64,000 nt of DNA from Bacteroidales bacterium CF (lineage in GTDB: Bacteria > Bacteroidota > Bacteroidia > Bacteroidales > UBA932), in the NCBI GenBank assembly GCA_000473305.1, contig CP006772.1, positions 2,170,001 to 2,234,000 of the forward strand, written 5' to 3'. How positions within the stretch are numbered: the stretch's first letter is position 1; the number at the start of each line of letters is the position of its first letter. The notes beneath the pieces were generated by a model, which was not told where the DNA came from, made no database searches, and saw only the letters and a list, made by a program, of their open reading frames with translations. The position numbers and the translations under genes were made by a program. Below are positions 42,910 through 52,833 of the stretch, in pieces.

Positions 42910-44262
42910 ATGTACGATTTAGTAATAATTGGCTCAGGTCCGGCCGGATATGTGGCCGCAATCAGAGCAGGTCAGATGGGCATGAAGACGGCCATCGTTG
43001 AGAGGGAGAAAATCGGAGGAATGTGCCTCAACTGGGGATGTATCCCGTCAAAGTCGATGATAGAGAGTGTAAAGCTCTACCAAAGGATACTAAAAGACTC
43101 GGCAAGATTCGGGATTGACGGTATCGAGACCGGTCGGGTCTCGTTCAACTGGGACAATGCCATCAAAAGAGCGGATACAATAGTAAAGAGACTCACGGGA
43201 GGGGTTGAATTTCTGCTCAAAAAAAACGGGGTCGAAATCATTAAAGGCGAGGCAAGAATAGCATCTGCGAACTCAGTGCTTGTAGAAAACCGTTTGCTGG
43301 AGACAAAAAACATAATAATAGCAACAGGTTCAACCTCGGTTCCATTGGAAAAGAGTATTGAGGATCTTGTTATAGAGCCAAAGGAGCTTTTCAAACAGAG
43401 GAGCATTCCGGATAATATTGTTGTCACCGGCAATACCCCTGTGGCAATCGAGCTGGCCCAACTGTTCCGTATGATGGAGAAGAGTGTGACTCTTGTGACT
43501 GCGGCAGATCATATTATGCCGAAGGCGGATGATTATATCCGCAAGTATATGGAGGGTCGCCTGAAAAAGGATAAGATAGAGATTGTCTACAACACTCCGG
43601 TTGACACTTCCGCAGGAATGTGGAAGGATGGCATACTTGAGGTGGGCGGGAAAAGTATTAAGTGCGACCTGATTATCAATTCATCAAGCAGAAAAGGCAA
43701 TCTTATCGGTTCCGATATCAAGATAGATGTCAGTGATGGTTTTTATATCGTTGATCAGGATTGTGAGACATCAGTGAAGGGTATATATGCAGTAGGTGAT
43801 GTCAATGGCATTTCGCAGTTCGCCCACATAGGATCCGCACAGGGGCTTCATGTTGTAAACCTTCTGAAAGGGATCAGACAGAAGCTGGATATACACAAAC
43901 TTCCTATGAACATGTATTCTGTACCTGAAGCGGCACAGATAGGATTAACCGAGCAGGAGGCGCAGAATGAGGGATATGACTACAAAATCAGTGAATTCCC
44001 GCTTTCCGCAAATGGTAAGGCAATGTCCGAAGGTCAGTCCGACGGCTTTTTAAGGCTCATTTCCGACAAAAAGCTCGGGGAGGTACTCGGTGTACAGATT
44101 GTTGCCCCGAATGCTACAGACATGATAAATGAGGCCGCTGCATACATGCAGCTCGAGTCCACAGTATATGACATAGCCCAGACTGTTCACACCCACCCTA
44201 CCGTCTCGGAGATTTTCATGGAGGCGGGCTTTGAGGCCGTAGACAAAGCAATTCATAAATAA
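42910..44262 (+). CDS. lpdA: Dihydrolipoyl dehydrogenase (E3)
   Basis: The 450-residue product has an FAD GxGxxG (IIGSGPAGYVAA), the redox pair Cys39-Cys44 in GGMCLNWGCIPSK and the C-terminal HTHPTVSE with His429 and Glu434. It reoxidises lipoate on E2 with NAD. The NAD-binding region reads TGNTPVAIELAQ; the usual GGGxxG is altered here (Thr-Gly-Asn), which may affect NAD affinity. Its stop overlaps the lplA start by one base (TAATG). Confidence 0.95.
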   Translation: MYDLVIIGSGPAGYVAAIRAGQMGMKTAIVEREKIGGMCLNWGCIPSKSMIESVKLYQRILKDSARFGIDGIETGRVSFNWDNAIKRADTIVKRLTGGVEFLLKKNGVEIIKGEARIASANSVLVENRLLETKNIIIATGSTSVPLEKSIEDLVIEPKELFKQRSIPDNIVVTGNTPVAIELAQLFRMMEKSVTLVTAADHIMPKADDYIRKYMEGRLKKDKIEIVYNTPVDTSAGMWKDGILEVGGKSIKCDLIINSSSRKGNLIGSDIKIDVSDGFYIVDQDCETSVKGIYAVGDVNGISQFAHIGSAQGLHVVNLLKGIRQKLDIHKLPMNMYSVPEAAQIGLTEQEAQNEGYDYKISEFPLSANGKAMSEGQSDGFLRLISDKKLGEVLGVQIVAPNATDMINEAAAYMQLESTVYDIAQTVHTHPTVSEIFMEAGFEAVDKAIHK

Positions 44263-44936
44263 TGGAAGTTAAAGTTCACAGATACAACCTTCCGGATTTA
44301 AGTGTAATGGAGAGCCGGGAGGATTTTGCCTTCAGGATATGGCAGCCAGACAAGGTTTATGCTATTCTTGGGAGAGCCAACAATCCAACAGGCTCCTTGA
44401 TTGTTGAAGACATTATAAATGACAACGTTACAGTCATGCAACGTCCCTCAGGCGGAGAGGCCGTGATCCTCTCCCCCGGGATGTTGGTCTTCTCTGCTAA
44501 AATCAGATTTGAGAGAGGAATGAATACAAAGGATATTTTCAAGAGTATAAACAGAAATCTGATCAGCCGCCTCTCCGCCTTAGGTATAGAGAATCTGCAA
44601 TCAAGGGGAATCTCGGATTTGTCAATCGGAGAGAGAAAAATCCTCGGTTCGTCAATGTATCTAAACAAGGATAAACTTTTCTACCACGCAGTCCTTAATT
44701 TGTATGCAGACACATCGTTAATATCAAAATATCTCAGCCATCCCAAACGTGAGCCAGACTACCGAAAGGGCAGGAGTCACAAAGATTTTGTATCTTCCTT
44801 GCAAAAAGAGGGTTATGAAATATCCTTCGAAGATGTTGCCGACTGTGTCAAATTTGCCTTTAAAAATCTCTTCTTCCAATCATCAGAAAAACAGGAAATT
44901 CCCGAACCTGATTATCAACACTCTTTTTCATTATAA
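44262..44936 (+). CDS. lplA: Lipoate-protein ligase A family protein
   Basis: The 224-residue product has RPSGGEAVIL, IGERKILGSSMY and LFYHAVLNL, conserved in LplA-like ligases. Shorter than E. coli LplA (338), so it lacks the C-terminal accessory domain and resembles LplA-N or LipL/LipM enzymes. It probably lipoylates E2 encoded two genes upstream. Its last 77 bases overlap the convergent methyltransferase gene. Confidence 0.85.
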   Translation: MEVKVHRYNLPDLSVMESREDFAFRIWQPDKVYAILGRANNPTGSLIVEDIINDNVTVMQRPSGGEAVILSPGMLVFSAKIRFERGMNTKDIFKSINRNLISRLSALGIENLQSRGISDLSIGERKILGSSMYLNKDKLFYHAVLNLYADTSLISKYLSHPKREPDYRKGRSHKDFVSSLQKEGYEISFEDVADCVKFAFKNLFFQSSEKQEIPEPDYQHSFSL

Positions 44937-45489
44937 AGCAGGTTTCTGACTTTGTATGCCTGAAATTCCCCGATTCAAGGGTTGATTTCAGCAATTCCAC
45001 GTCAAATCCGTTATGTCCGGAAAAACCCTCTCCGTGAAAGGTGCCGTCTTCCTTATATAAATCTGCAATTGCAATATATCCGCCCGGTTTAAGCAATTTA
45101 TAAAGTTTTTCCAGTAGAGAACCGACATCTTTAATATGATGGAAAACCATTTGCGAATATATAAGATCGAACTTTCCCCCGAGGTACTCTCCTTTTTCAA
45201 GATCAGCCACTACCGGATTCAGATTCTCTATTGAATTGTCAGATATTTTCTCCTTCATCACCTCAACCATCTCTTTAGAACTATCCATCAGGACTATCTC
45301 TTTGAAATGAGGCGCAAGCATACTCCCAAGAATACCTGTACCGGCACCATATTCAAGTGCTCTCATCCGGTTGTTTACAGGTATCATTTCAAGCATTTTT
45401 GCGGCAATTGCACCCGAACGCTCCTGATGAACAGGATTAATATCCCAGGTTCTTGCCCTGGAATCAAATATGTTATTGGTTTTATCCAT
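44860..45489 (-). CDS. Class I SAM-dependent methyltransferase
   Basis: The 209-residue product has motif I ALEYGAGTGILG (residues about 44-55), the acidic VLMDSS, and a late FDLIYSQMVFHHI followed by LKPGGYIAI. It is an UbiE/SmtA-like small-molecule methyltransferase with unknown substrate. The last 77 bases overlap the 3' end of the convergent lplA gene; both frames look genuine. Confidence 0.85.
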   Translation of the reverse strand: MDKTNNIFDSRARTWDINPVHQERSGAIAAKMLEMIPVNNRMRALEYGAGTGILGSMLAPHFKEIVLMDSSKEMVEVMKEKISDNSIENLNPVVADLEKGEYLGGKFDLIYSQMVFHHIKDVGSLLEKLYKLLKPGGYIAIADLYKEDGTFHGEGFSGHNGFDVELLKSTLESGNFRHTKSETCFIMKKSVDNQVREFPVFLMIGRRDF

Positions 45490-45567
45490 TTACATTTTTT
45501 AAAATAAAACAATAATTAAATATATAAGTTCTTTGGAAAATGAGATAACTTTAAGGCAAAAATCATA

Positions 45568-46875
45568 ATGAAACAGAATAAGCCGCTCCGCCTGACTATC
45601 CCGGATCCGTTGATTCTTGCCCTGGGTCTTACAATCCTCACACTAATACTTTCACTTATATATGGGTCTAACCCAAGATCCGGCATAGCCGGTGTTGCAG
45701 ATGTCCTTTCATACTGGACACAAGGCTTCTGGGATCTTCTTGCCTTCTCTATGCAGATGGTCCTCATTCTGATGTTGGGTTATATGCTGGCCCTATCCCC
45801 TGTTGTGGACAGACTATCATCCGGTCTCGCACTATTGAGCAACAAGCCGGTTCAGGGAGCCGTTTCGGTAGCTTTTGTGGCGGTTGTTGTTGGTTTGATC
45901 AACTGGGGACTCGCGCTTGTATTAGGGGCCGTTTTGGTCAGAAAAATCGCGATTCAGGCGAAAAAGAACGGGAGTCCCATAAATTATCCTCTGATGGGTG
46001 CAGCCGCTTATGTCTGCATGATGGTGTGGCACGGAGGGCTTTCTGGTTCGGCGCCTCTCTCTGTTGCCAGTGCAGGACATTTCCTTGAAGAGAAGACAGG
46101 AATCATACCGTTGTCAGAGACTACATTCTCATCAATGAACCTCATAGCTACAGCAATAATACTGGTTTTAATACCGCTTGCAACTTTGTGGTTTGCAAAA
46201 AGAGGTAAGATGAAAATTCCTGACGGAGGGATATCAGATAGTTTTGACACATCTGGAAATCAATCTTCTGTGTGGCGGCCTACATTCATATCAATTTCAG
46301 GCATTCTGCTGCTTGCAGGCTTTATCATACGTATGGCAATACACCCGGGAAGCAGTATCGGATTAAACGAGATCAATCTCATTCTGTTTGCCCTGGTGAT
46401 GATTGTTTTTCCAAAAGTCAACGACCTCTCCAAGGCAACAGAGAATGCCATAGGCAGCACAACCGGCATAATAATCCAATTCCCGCTCTATGCAGGAATA
46501 ATGGGTATAATGCAGTATTCTGGATTACTTTCTGTGATGACCGACTGGTTTGTAAGCATCTCAACAAAGCAGACTCTTCCTCTGTTCTCATTTCTCAGTG
46601 CCTCTCTTGTCAATCTGTTCGTCCCGAGTGGTGGGGGACAATGGGCGGTACAGGGACCACTACTGATCGATGTTGCAACATCAATAGGAGTCAGTCACCC
46701 AAAAGTTGTTATGGCTCTTGCATACGGAGACCAACTCACAAACATGCTACAACCATTCTGGGCACTGCCTTTGATAGGCATAACAGGGTTGAAGGCCGGT
46801 GAGATTTTCCGTTATTCCTGGAGATTCCTGCTTATAGGGTTTGTTGTGTTCGGGGCTGTTCTGTGGTTTTTCTGA
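45568..46875 (+). CDS. atoE: Short-chain fatty acid transporter, AtoE-like
   Basis: The 435-residue product has about 11 TM segments and the AtoE patterns: VDRLSSGLALL, LINWGLALVLGAVL, VCMMVWHGGLSGSAPL, VPSGGGQWAVQGPLL and HPKVVMALAYGDQL. Family members move short-chain fatty acids such as acetoacetate or butyrate. It converges on the MutS-like gene with a 44-base overlap. Confidence 0.9.
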   Translation: MKQNKPLRLTIPDPLILALGLTILTLILSLIYGSNPRSGIAGVADVLSYWTQGFWDLLAFSMQMVLILMLGYMLALSPVVDRLSSGLALLSNKPVQGAVSVAFVAVVVGLINWGLALVLGAVLVRKIAIQAKKNGSPINYPLMGAAAYVCMMVWHGGLSGSAPLSVASAGHFLEEKTGIIPLSETTFSSMNLIATAIILVLIPLATLWFAKRGKMKIPDGGISDSFDTSGNQSSVWRPTFISISGILLLAGFIIRMAIHPGSSIGLNEINLILFALVMIVFPKVNDLSKATENAIGSTTGIIIQFPLYAGIMGIMQYSGLLSVMTDWFVSISTKQTLPLFSFLSASLVNLFVPSGGGQWAVQGPLLIDVATSIGVSHPKVVMALAYGDQLTNMLQPFWALPLIGITGLKAGEIFRYSWRFLLIGFVVFGAVLWFF

Positions 46876-48193
46876 TAGTCTCGATGATTCTCTCATTGTT
46901 GATTATCATCATACCATGTCTGTCATCCGATATACCCTCGCTGAGCCTGTATGTATAAACAGGTGTACTGCCATGTAAAAGAGTCGGTAAATAGACAAAC
47001 TTCATATTGTCACACGTCTCCCTCAATGTTACTCCGGCTTCCATTATATGCGTTGAGACAATATAAATGCATCTCCTGTGTTTTGAAAAGGCCTCGGTAA
47101 CAGCAACAGTCGCGTCATAAGCATCTTTTACATTGGTCCCTTTAAAAAGCTCGTCAAAGATCACCGCCAGTCTCTTTCCGGAACTCACCGCAAGAGCAAC
47201 ATCTTTTACTCTCTTCACTTCAGCATAAAAGTGACTGTAACCCATATTAAGGTTGTCAGGTACGTTTATCGAGGTATATATACCATCTATAGGGGTAAAA
47301 AGCATAGATGATACCGGTAATGGAAATCCCATATGTGCCAGGTAGAGAGTCACACCGAAAGCCTTCATCAAAGTAGACTTTCCCGCCATGTTTGCACCGG
47401 TAAGGAAAATCAAGTTTGACCTGTGGTCAATCAAAACATCATTGCTGACAGCATTTGGCACAGTAGGATGATAAAGCCCTGACATATTTATAATTGTCTC
47501 ATCCTGAATGACAGCCTCTGCAAAAGAGAAGCCTCTCTCCCGTCCAACCTTTGCCACTGCAATATAGAGATCCAGTTCATAAAGCAATCCTAATACTTCA
47601 TTGATCTGAGAAGCATAAGCATACCGAAGCCTGTAATCGTAACGGGCAAAAGCTGCTGTACCACATTCAGACATACTCCCGGCGGAATAAATCCATTCCA
47701 GCCCTTTGTCATGAAGTAATTCCAGAGCTTTTAAAGCAATAGTACGATATGGGCATGTCACTTCCATAGAATCGAACTTTCTAAAGAAAGACTCGAGTTT
47801 TATGAAAAGTGAAATTGAAGCATTCATTCCAAGCTGAAGCGTCTCAAGCTCCTGATCGTTTGCAATCAGCTTCATTGCCTTTCGCTTGAAGCTGTTCATC
47901 ATTGAGGCGGCAAAAGATCTGGCCTCTCCGTTTGTGAGGTATTGCTCGGCTGTGTCAAGTTCATCCTTTTCAACCGGGAATTGGAACTCCTCTCTTTGAA
48001 AAAAATCGAAAATCCTCTTTCTTGCATTAATCTTAACAGCATCTGTCAAAGGTTCAAGAAACATACGCTCTAACGCCGTCTCGCCTCCTTTTGTCACAGT
48101 CCGGTTAAACAGACTGAAAATAGAGTTACTCTTATACTTACCCAATAAATTGAGATCTTCGAGGGTCTGTCTGTCTATTTGAAAATTATTCAT
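46832..48193 (-). CDS. MutS-like ATPase, tandem paralogue 1
   Basis: The 453-residue product has the MutS domain III/V structure only: Walker A TGANMAGKST near residue 265, DELFKGTN (Walker B), and STH after it. Length fits the short MutS-related class that lacks mismatch-recognition domains I and II. Function unknown. It is the downstream paralogue of the next gene, overlapping it by four bases (ATGA), and it converges on atoE with a 44-base overlap. Confidence 0.85.
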   Translation of the reverse strand: MNNFQIDRQTLEDLNLLGKYKSNSIFSLFNRTVTKGGETALERMFLEPLTDAVKINARKRIFDFFQREEFQFPVEKDELDTAEQYLTNGEARSFAASMMNSFKRKAMKLIANDQELETLQLGMNASISLFIKLESFFRKFDSMEVTCPYRTIALKALELLHDKGLEWIYSAGSMSECGTAAFARYDYRLRYAYASQINEVLGLLYELDLYIAVAKVGRERGFSFAEAVIQDETIINMSGLYHPTVPNAVSNDVLIDHRSNLIFLTGANMAGKSTLMKAFGVTLYLAHMGFPLPVSSMLFTPIDGIYTSINVPDNLNMGYSHFYAEVKRVKDVALAVSSGKRLAVIFDELFKGTNVKDAYDATVAVTEAFSKHRRCIYIVSTHIMEAGVTLRETCDNMKFVYLPTLLHGSTPVYTYRLSEGISDDRHGMMIINNERIIETIRKTTEQPRTQQTL

Positions 48194-49518
48194 TTTTTGT
48201 CAAGTATATCAAGTATTCCCTCATTTTTGACGATAATCATACCATGACGGTCAGATGTTATGCCCTTTTCGATTCTGTATGTATATCTGGGGGTATTTCC
48301 ATCCATAATTGTCGGAAGATTTATGAAATTTATGTTATCACATCGCTCCTTCAAGGTCTCACCGGCCTCTATTATGTGTGTCGAAATGATAAATATACAG
48401 TTTTTGTTTGCGGCAAAAGCCTCACTTACAGCAACAGTGGCATCATAAGCATCCTTCACATTTGTACCTCTGAAAAGCTCATCAAAGATTACAAGAAGAT
48501 TTTTTGAATTACCTATACTCTCAGCAACCTTCCTGACCCTCACAACCTCAGCGTAAAAATGGCTGTAACCCTTATTGATATTATCAGGCAGGTTGATTGT
48601 TGTAAACATGCCGTTTAGCACAGAGAACCTCATACTTTCCGCCGGCACCGGGAAACCCATATGGGCCAGATAGACCGCAATCCCGAAACTCTTCATAAAA
48701 GTTGATTTACCTGCCATATTAGCACCGGTAAGAAATATCATGTTACTTTTCTGATCAACCTTTATTGAATTCGGAACAGCATTCTTGAGAAGAGGATGGT
48801 AGAGCCCCTTAATCTCAAATACACCTGCTCCCTCGGGCATAGCCTCAGCGTATGCAAAATTTCTGTCTCTTGCACACCTGGCAACAGATATATAGACATC
48901 CAGCTGATAAATAAGTTGTAGAAGCTGTTTTACAGTATCTCTGCAATTGAAGCGGAATGTCTGATCAAATTCAGCAGTTCTGGCATATGTGATCTTATTA
49001 GGATTTTTCTCCTGCAGGGAGGCTCTCAATGAATCTGAGTTTATTATATCCAGCATTGCAGAGGCCTGTGTGTGATAAGGACACCCCGGACCTGAGTCCG
49101 GGATGCTTTTTAAAAATTTCTCAAGCACACATATAATCTCCACAATAGAAGCGACACCCTTGGCTATCTGTTTGTACTCCGTATCCGAGCCTATCGCACT
49201 GCGGAATTTCCTCTCAAGATTATCCTGATAGGCAGAGAGCCTGGTTCTGTTGTCTGTATTCGCCAGATAAGACTCTGCCGGATCAAACAACTCACTTTTG
49301 AAAGGAAATGCAATCTCTTTTTCCTGAAAGAAACGGATTATTTTTCCCCTCTCATTTATTTTTTCATCTTCAGACAACGGATATCTGAACATCTCCTCAA
49401 GAACTTGTGAGCCGCCATTGGTCACGGTCTTGTTAAAAATACCGTATACAGACCTGTCATTGTTCTTGCCGAAGATCCCAAGATCATCCGTTGTCTGCTT
49501 ATCTATTCTGAAAATCAT
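48190..49518 (-). CDS. MutS-like ATPase, tandem paralogue 2
   Basis: The 442-residue product shares with its neighbour the start (IDKQTTDDLG), the helical core and LTGANMAGKSTFMKSFGIA, FDELFRGTNVKDAYDATVAV and the STHIIEAGETL region. It also lacks the mismatch-recognition and Smr domains. The pair could act as a heterodimer. Located just downstream of the GldFG fusion gene in the same orientation, 8 bases apart. Confidence 0.85.
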   Translation of the reverse strand: MIFRIDKQTTDDLGIFGKNNDRSVYGIFNKTVTNGGSQVLEEMFRYPLSEDEKINERGKIIRFFQEKEIAFPFKSELFDPAESYLANTDNRTRLSAYQDNLERKFRSAIGSDTEYKQIAKGVASIVEIICVLEKFLKSIPDSGPGCPYHTQASAMLDIINSDSLRASLQEKNPNKITYARTAEFDQTFRFNCRDTVKQLLQLIYQLDVYISVARCARDRNFAYAEAMPEGAGVFEIKGLYHPLLKNAVPNSIKVDQKSNMIFLTGANMAGKSTFMKSFGIAVYLAHMGFPVPAESMRFSVLNGMFTTINLPDNINKGYSHFYAEVVRVRKVAESIGNSKNLLVIFDELFRGTNVKDAYDATVAVSEAFAANKNCIFIISTHIIEAGETLKERCDNINFINLPTIMDGNTPRYTYRIEKGITSDRHGMIIVKNEGILDILDKK

Positions 49519-49526
49519 GGTATTTG

Positions 49527-51833
49527 CTATCTACCTTTTCTTCTTACCCAAATAAGGATATAGAAAATGAGCATCGCTAATGGTAACGCTCCCATCAAAG
49601 CCCATCTGGTGATTGCAATACCCGGTACACCCATAGATATCTTATCGTCCGGAGGTGTCGGCCTGCGAACATCAATAGGAACCTCCTCATCTGACATCCA
49701 GTAAAATGCCCCCATGATGAAGTTATAGTTTGCAGCATTAACATCCTTCCTGCCGATGCTGATCTCTCCGTTGCTTATACAATCTGCATCTCCTGAAATG
49801 ATTATTTTCTGAGTCTTATCTCCGACCTTTCTGTCCAATGCAAGAACAGTTGGAATGGAAACCATTATGCTATCACCTGCCGAAGGTTTTATAACTGCAG
49901 CCGAGTCATCCAGTAAAGCGGCTGAACCGGTTTCACTCCATGTACCTCCTGTAGTGTCTGAAACAAACATCTCTGTGACATTGAAACCTTTGTCCTTAGA
50001 GTATGTCAAACCTGCACATCCGGGCATAGTTGTTATATAACCGTCAACCCTCATATCATCTATAAGATAGATCATATCAGACCCCTCTTTTGTAGGTATT
50101 GCCTGTATAAAATCAGGTGCAAAATTGGCACTCTGTCTTACAAGAGTTCCCTCCATTAATTTTACCCCAAATTTCTCCAGGATTGGATTTACAACACTTT
50201 GTCTGCCCGGTTCTCCTGCAATCAGCAGATTCCCGCCTCTGGCTATGTAACTGTCAAGGTTTGCCTGCTGTTCCGGTGTCAGGGTGCTCTTCATGTCAGC
50301 CATTACCAGAATTGATATCTCCTGAGGAATCTCCTTGTCAAGGGATACTTCACTATAATCGAATCCCTGGTTGATCAGAGAGTAACGGAAAGTCTTCTCC
50401 TGAGCAAACACGCTGTAATCGTCATCTTTCGATTTGGTGGCACTTCTCTCGCCATGTCCTGTAACAAACCCGATCTCAGGGAGATCCATAACCATTCTTT
50501 TAAATGCTGCAGTAATTTCTGCTTCTGATGGTTGCACATTCCTGTCATCAAACACTCTGAGGAACGTTTTCTCCCCATTTTCCCTGACAAGAGTTCTTAC
50601 AAAACGATTCCCCTCAGATTTGAGATTCTCTATCTTCTGAATCTCTTCAGGCGTTTTGAAAATTGCAGTATCTAGCTTGAAAACCTTAGCATACTCAATC
50701 ATTCTCTCCTTATCACTCTTTCCCGGATACCTCTTATCCAACCTTGGATTGTTTGCATGGTCGTAATATCTTATGTAATTCATCTTGATTTCAGGCTTGA
50801 ATCTTAGATATTGCCTGAATACCTCCATGTCCCTGAGCTCTGTTTTCGGCATGCCGAGATAGTAGTATGCATCAAGGATATTTACATATGTATTCACTGT
50901 GAGATCCCCTTTCATCTGGGCAACAATCTTCTGGCTGTTAGGAGTCAGTGTATTAAGATTTGTCCTGGTAGAGTCATGATAAAACATTAAAGCAGGCCTT
51001 GATGTTATATAACCAAGGATTACTGCAATAAGAGCAACTCCGACATAACGTCCTGCCGCTATTCTGAAAGGAGTCTTCTGTCTGATAGCCTTCAGCCTTA
51101 ATATTGACAATGAGAGGAAGAGAGCTATTACAATGAGAAAATACAGAACATCCTCACTACATATCAACCCGTTTATAAACTCGGTAGATCTTCCTTTCAT
51201 AGAGAGCCAATAGGCTATGTCACGGACAAAAGCTACATCCTGCCACATTGAACCGACAAGGTTGAGCAATGTCAATGTTGCAAGAGTGCCTATTGCTGCC
51301 ACTACCTGATACGAGGTAAGACTTGACATGAAAAGGCCGACAGCCGCATAAGCACAAATAAGGAGAAAGAGACCTATGAGACCTGCTGTAACCCCCCAGA
51401 AATCAAATTGAGGAACAGTAAAGAAGCTGAAAACCATAAAGACCATCAGGATAACTGATATCAACAGTGCATAGAAAACCATTGACATATACTTACCCAA
51501 TATGATCTGAGTATTGGTTACCGGCGAAGAATATAGCAACTTAATAGAGCCGCTGCTAAGCTCCCTGCTCATCAGCCCCATCGTCAGCAATGGGATGTAC
51601 AGATAGAGATATTGCTGCACTATTGTGAATACTCCCATTCTGTGATTCGCAAAAATTGTCATCGAGACACTTTCCAGCTTGTATGCAAGAGCCTGCGAGC
51701 TAACTTGCCAATCAAGAACATTGCAGTACGCCATACTTGCCTGTATGGTGAAAATTATCAAAATCAGCCAGGCAATAGGTGAATAAAATAAAGTCTGAAG
51801 CTCTGCACGAGCTATTCTTAATATCATTTTCAT
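49527..51833 (-). CDS. ABC-2 permease fused to GldG-like auxiliary domain
   Basis: The 768-residue product has an N-terminal ABC-2 permease (residues about 1-250, six TM: FYSPIAWLILIIFTI onward) and a GldG-type large soluble domain (about 280-735; RPALMFYHDSTRTNLNTLTPN, ARGGNLLIAGEPG) with a final TM (about 742-762). In Flavobacteria GldF and GldG are separate proteins that work with the ATPase GldA; here the two are fused. Bacteroidales lack gliding yet carry homologues, so an export or envelope function is likely. Start ATG 51833; ATG 51827 is also possible. Confidence 0.85.
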   Translation of the reverse strand: MKMILRIARAELQTLFYSPIAWLILIIFTIQASMAYCNVLDWQVSSQALAYKLESVSMTIFANHRMGVFTIVQQYLYLYIPLLTMGLMSRELSSGSIKLLYSSPVTNTQIILGKYMSMVFYALLISVILMVFMVFSFFTVPQFDFWGVTAGLIGLFLLICAYAAVGLFMSSLTSYQVVAAIGTLATLTLLNLVGSMWQDVAFVRDIAYWLSMKGRSTEFINGLICSEDVLYFLIVIALFLSLSILRLKAIRQKTPFRIAAGRYVGVALIAVILGYITSRPALMFYHDSTRTNLNTLTPNSQKIVAQMKGDLTVNTYVNILDAYYYLGMPKTELRDMEVFRQYLRFKPEIKMNYIRYYDHANNPRLDKRYPGKSDKERMIEYAKVFKLDTAIFKTPEEIQKIENLKSEGNRFVRTLVRENGEKTFLRVFDDRNVQPSEAEITAAFKRMVMDLPEIGFVTGHGERSATKSKDDDYSVFAQEKTFRYSLINQGFDYSEVSLDKEIPQEISILVMADMKSTLTPEQQANLDSYIARGGNLLIAGEPGRQSVVNPILEKFGVKLMEGTLVRQSANFAPDFIQAIPTKEGSDMIYLIDDMRVDGYITTMPGCAGLTYSKDKGFNVTEMFVSDTTGGTWSETGSAALLDDSAAVIKPSAGDSIMVSIPTVLALDRKVGDKTQKIIISGDADCISNGEISIGRKDVNAANYNFIMGAFYWMSDEEVPIDVRRPTPPDDKISMGVPGIAITRWALMGALPLAMLIFYILIWVRRKGR

Positions 51834-51845
51834 GTTGTTTCCTCC

Positions 51846-52772
51846 TCACTTAGCCTTTTTTGACAATTCAGCGAATATTGTATCAAGTGAACTGCGTTCA
51901 AGACGGATTTCACTCAATCTCCAGCCATTCTTTACACTGGCAGCCACAATACTTTCAATAGCCTCCTGTGAATCGGTGAATTTAACCTTGTAACCATTCC
52001 CCCCGGTTTCGGTCACTTCAGTTACACCTTCCAATTTAGCAATCTCCCCGACAGGTGGCGCTTCGAGAAGGGAAACAAAAACAGTATTAGGAATTATATA
52101 ATTATCAAACTCCTCCACTGTTCCGGAAAATACAACCTTGCCGGATTCAATCATCCTGATATTGTCACACAAAGCCTGTACTTCAGACAAAATATGTGTT
52201 GAGAGGACAACTGTACGATCCTGGGCAATGTCACGTATCAAAGATCTTATCTCCACGATTTGATTAGGATCAAGCCCGTTAGTAGGCTCGTCAAGAACGA
52301 CGATGTCCGGGTTGTGAATTATAGCCTGCGCAATTCCGACACGCTGCTGATATCCGCCTGAGAGATTCTTGATAAGTCTCTTTCTGAAATGAGCTATACC
52401 GCAGCTAGTAAGGACATTTTCAACCGCCGCCTTTACCTCCTTTTCAGGAATCATTCTGAGATCGGCACTGTAAATCAAGTACTCCTCAACGGTCAAATCA
52501 AGATGAAGAGGTGGTTTTTGTGGTAAAAATCCGATATGCTTCTTTGCCTCGATAGGATTCCTGCGCATATCGATTCCTTTGATAAACACATCACCTGCTG
52601 TCTGTTTCAGCACTCCGCAGATGATGTTCATAATTGTGGATTTACCTGCTCCATTGGAGCCAAGCAAACCAAAGATACCCCGTCCGGCAATTTCCAGATT
52701 AATATCCTTAACTGCCCACTGGACGCTGTACCTATGTGAGAGATTCTCAACTCTTACAATCGGTTCTGTCAT
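51846..52772 (-). CDS. ABC transporter ATP-binding protein, GldA-like
   Basis: The 308-residue product has Walker A GSNGAGKST (about 38-46), Q-loop LPQKPP, signature LSGGYQQRVG, Walker B VVLDEPTNGLDP and H-loop STHILSE, with a C-terminal extension of about 80 residues. It is 12 bases upstream of the GldFG fusion and forms its ATPase. GldA is the named relative; the ABC type fits the family but the substrate is unknown. Confidence 0.9.
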   Translation of the reverse strand: MTEPIVRVENLSHRYSVQWAVKDINLEIAGRGIFGLLGSNGAGKSTIMNIICGVLKQTAGDVFIKGIDMRRNPIEAKKHIGFLPQKPPLHLDLTVEEYLIYSADLRMIPEKEVKAAVENVLTSCGIAHFRKRLIKNLSGGYQQRVGIAQAIIHNPDIVVLDEPTNGLDPNQIVEIRSLIRDIAQDRTVVLSTHILSEVQALCDNIRMIESGKVVFSGTVEEFDNYIIPNTVFVSLLEAPPVGEIAKLEGVTEVTETGGNGYKVKFTDSQEAIESIVAASVKNGWRLSEIRLERSSLDTIFAELSKKAK

Positions 52773-52833
52773 AGTTTGGTTAATATAAATTTACTTCCGG
52801 GTTGTCTTTTAGACTACACTTTTTACACAAAGT

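Noticed and set aside
46272-46802. 176-codon frame inside atoE
   Set aside because: Alternate frame of a clear membrane transporter; composition (His/Ser/Arg) typical of shadow frames.
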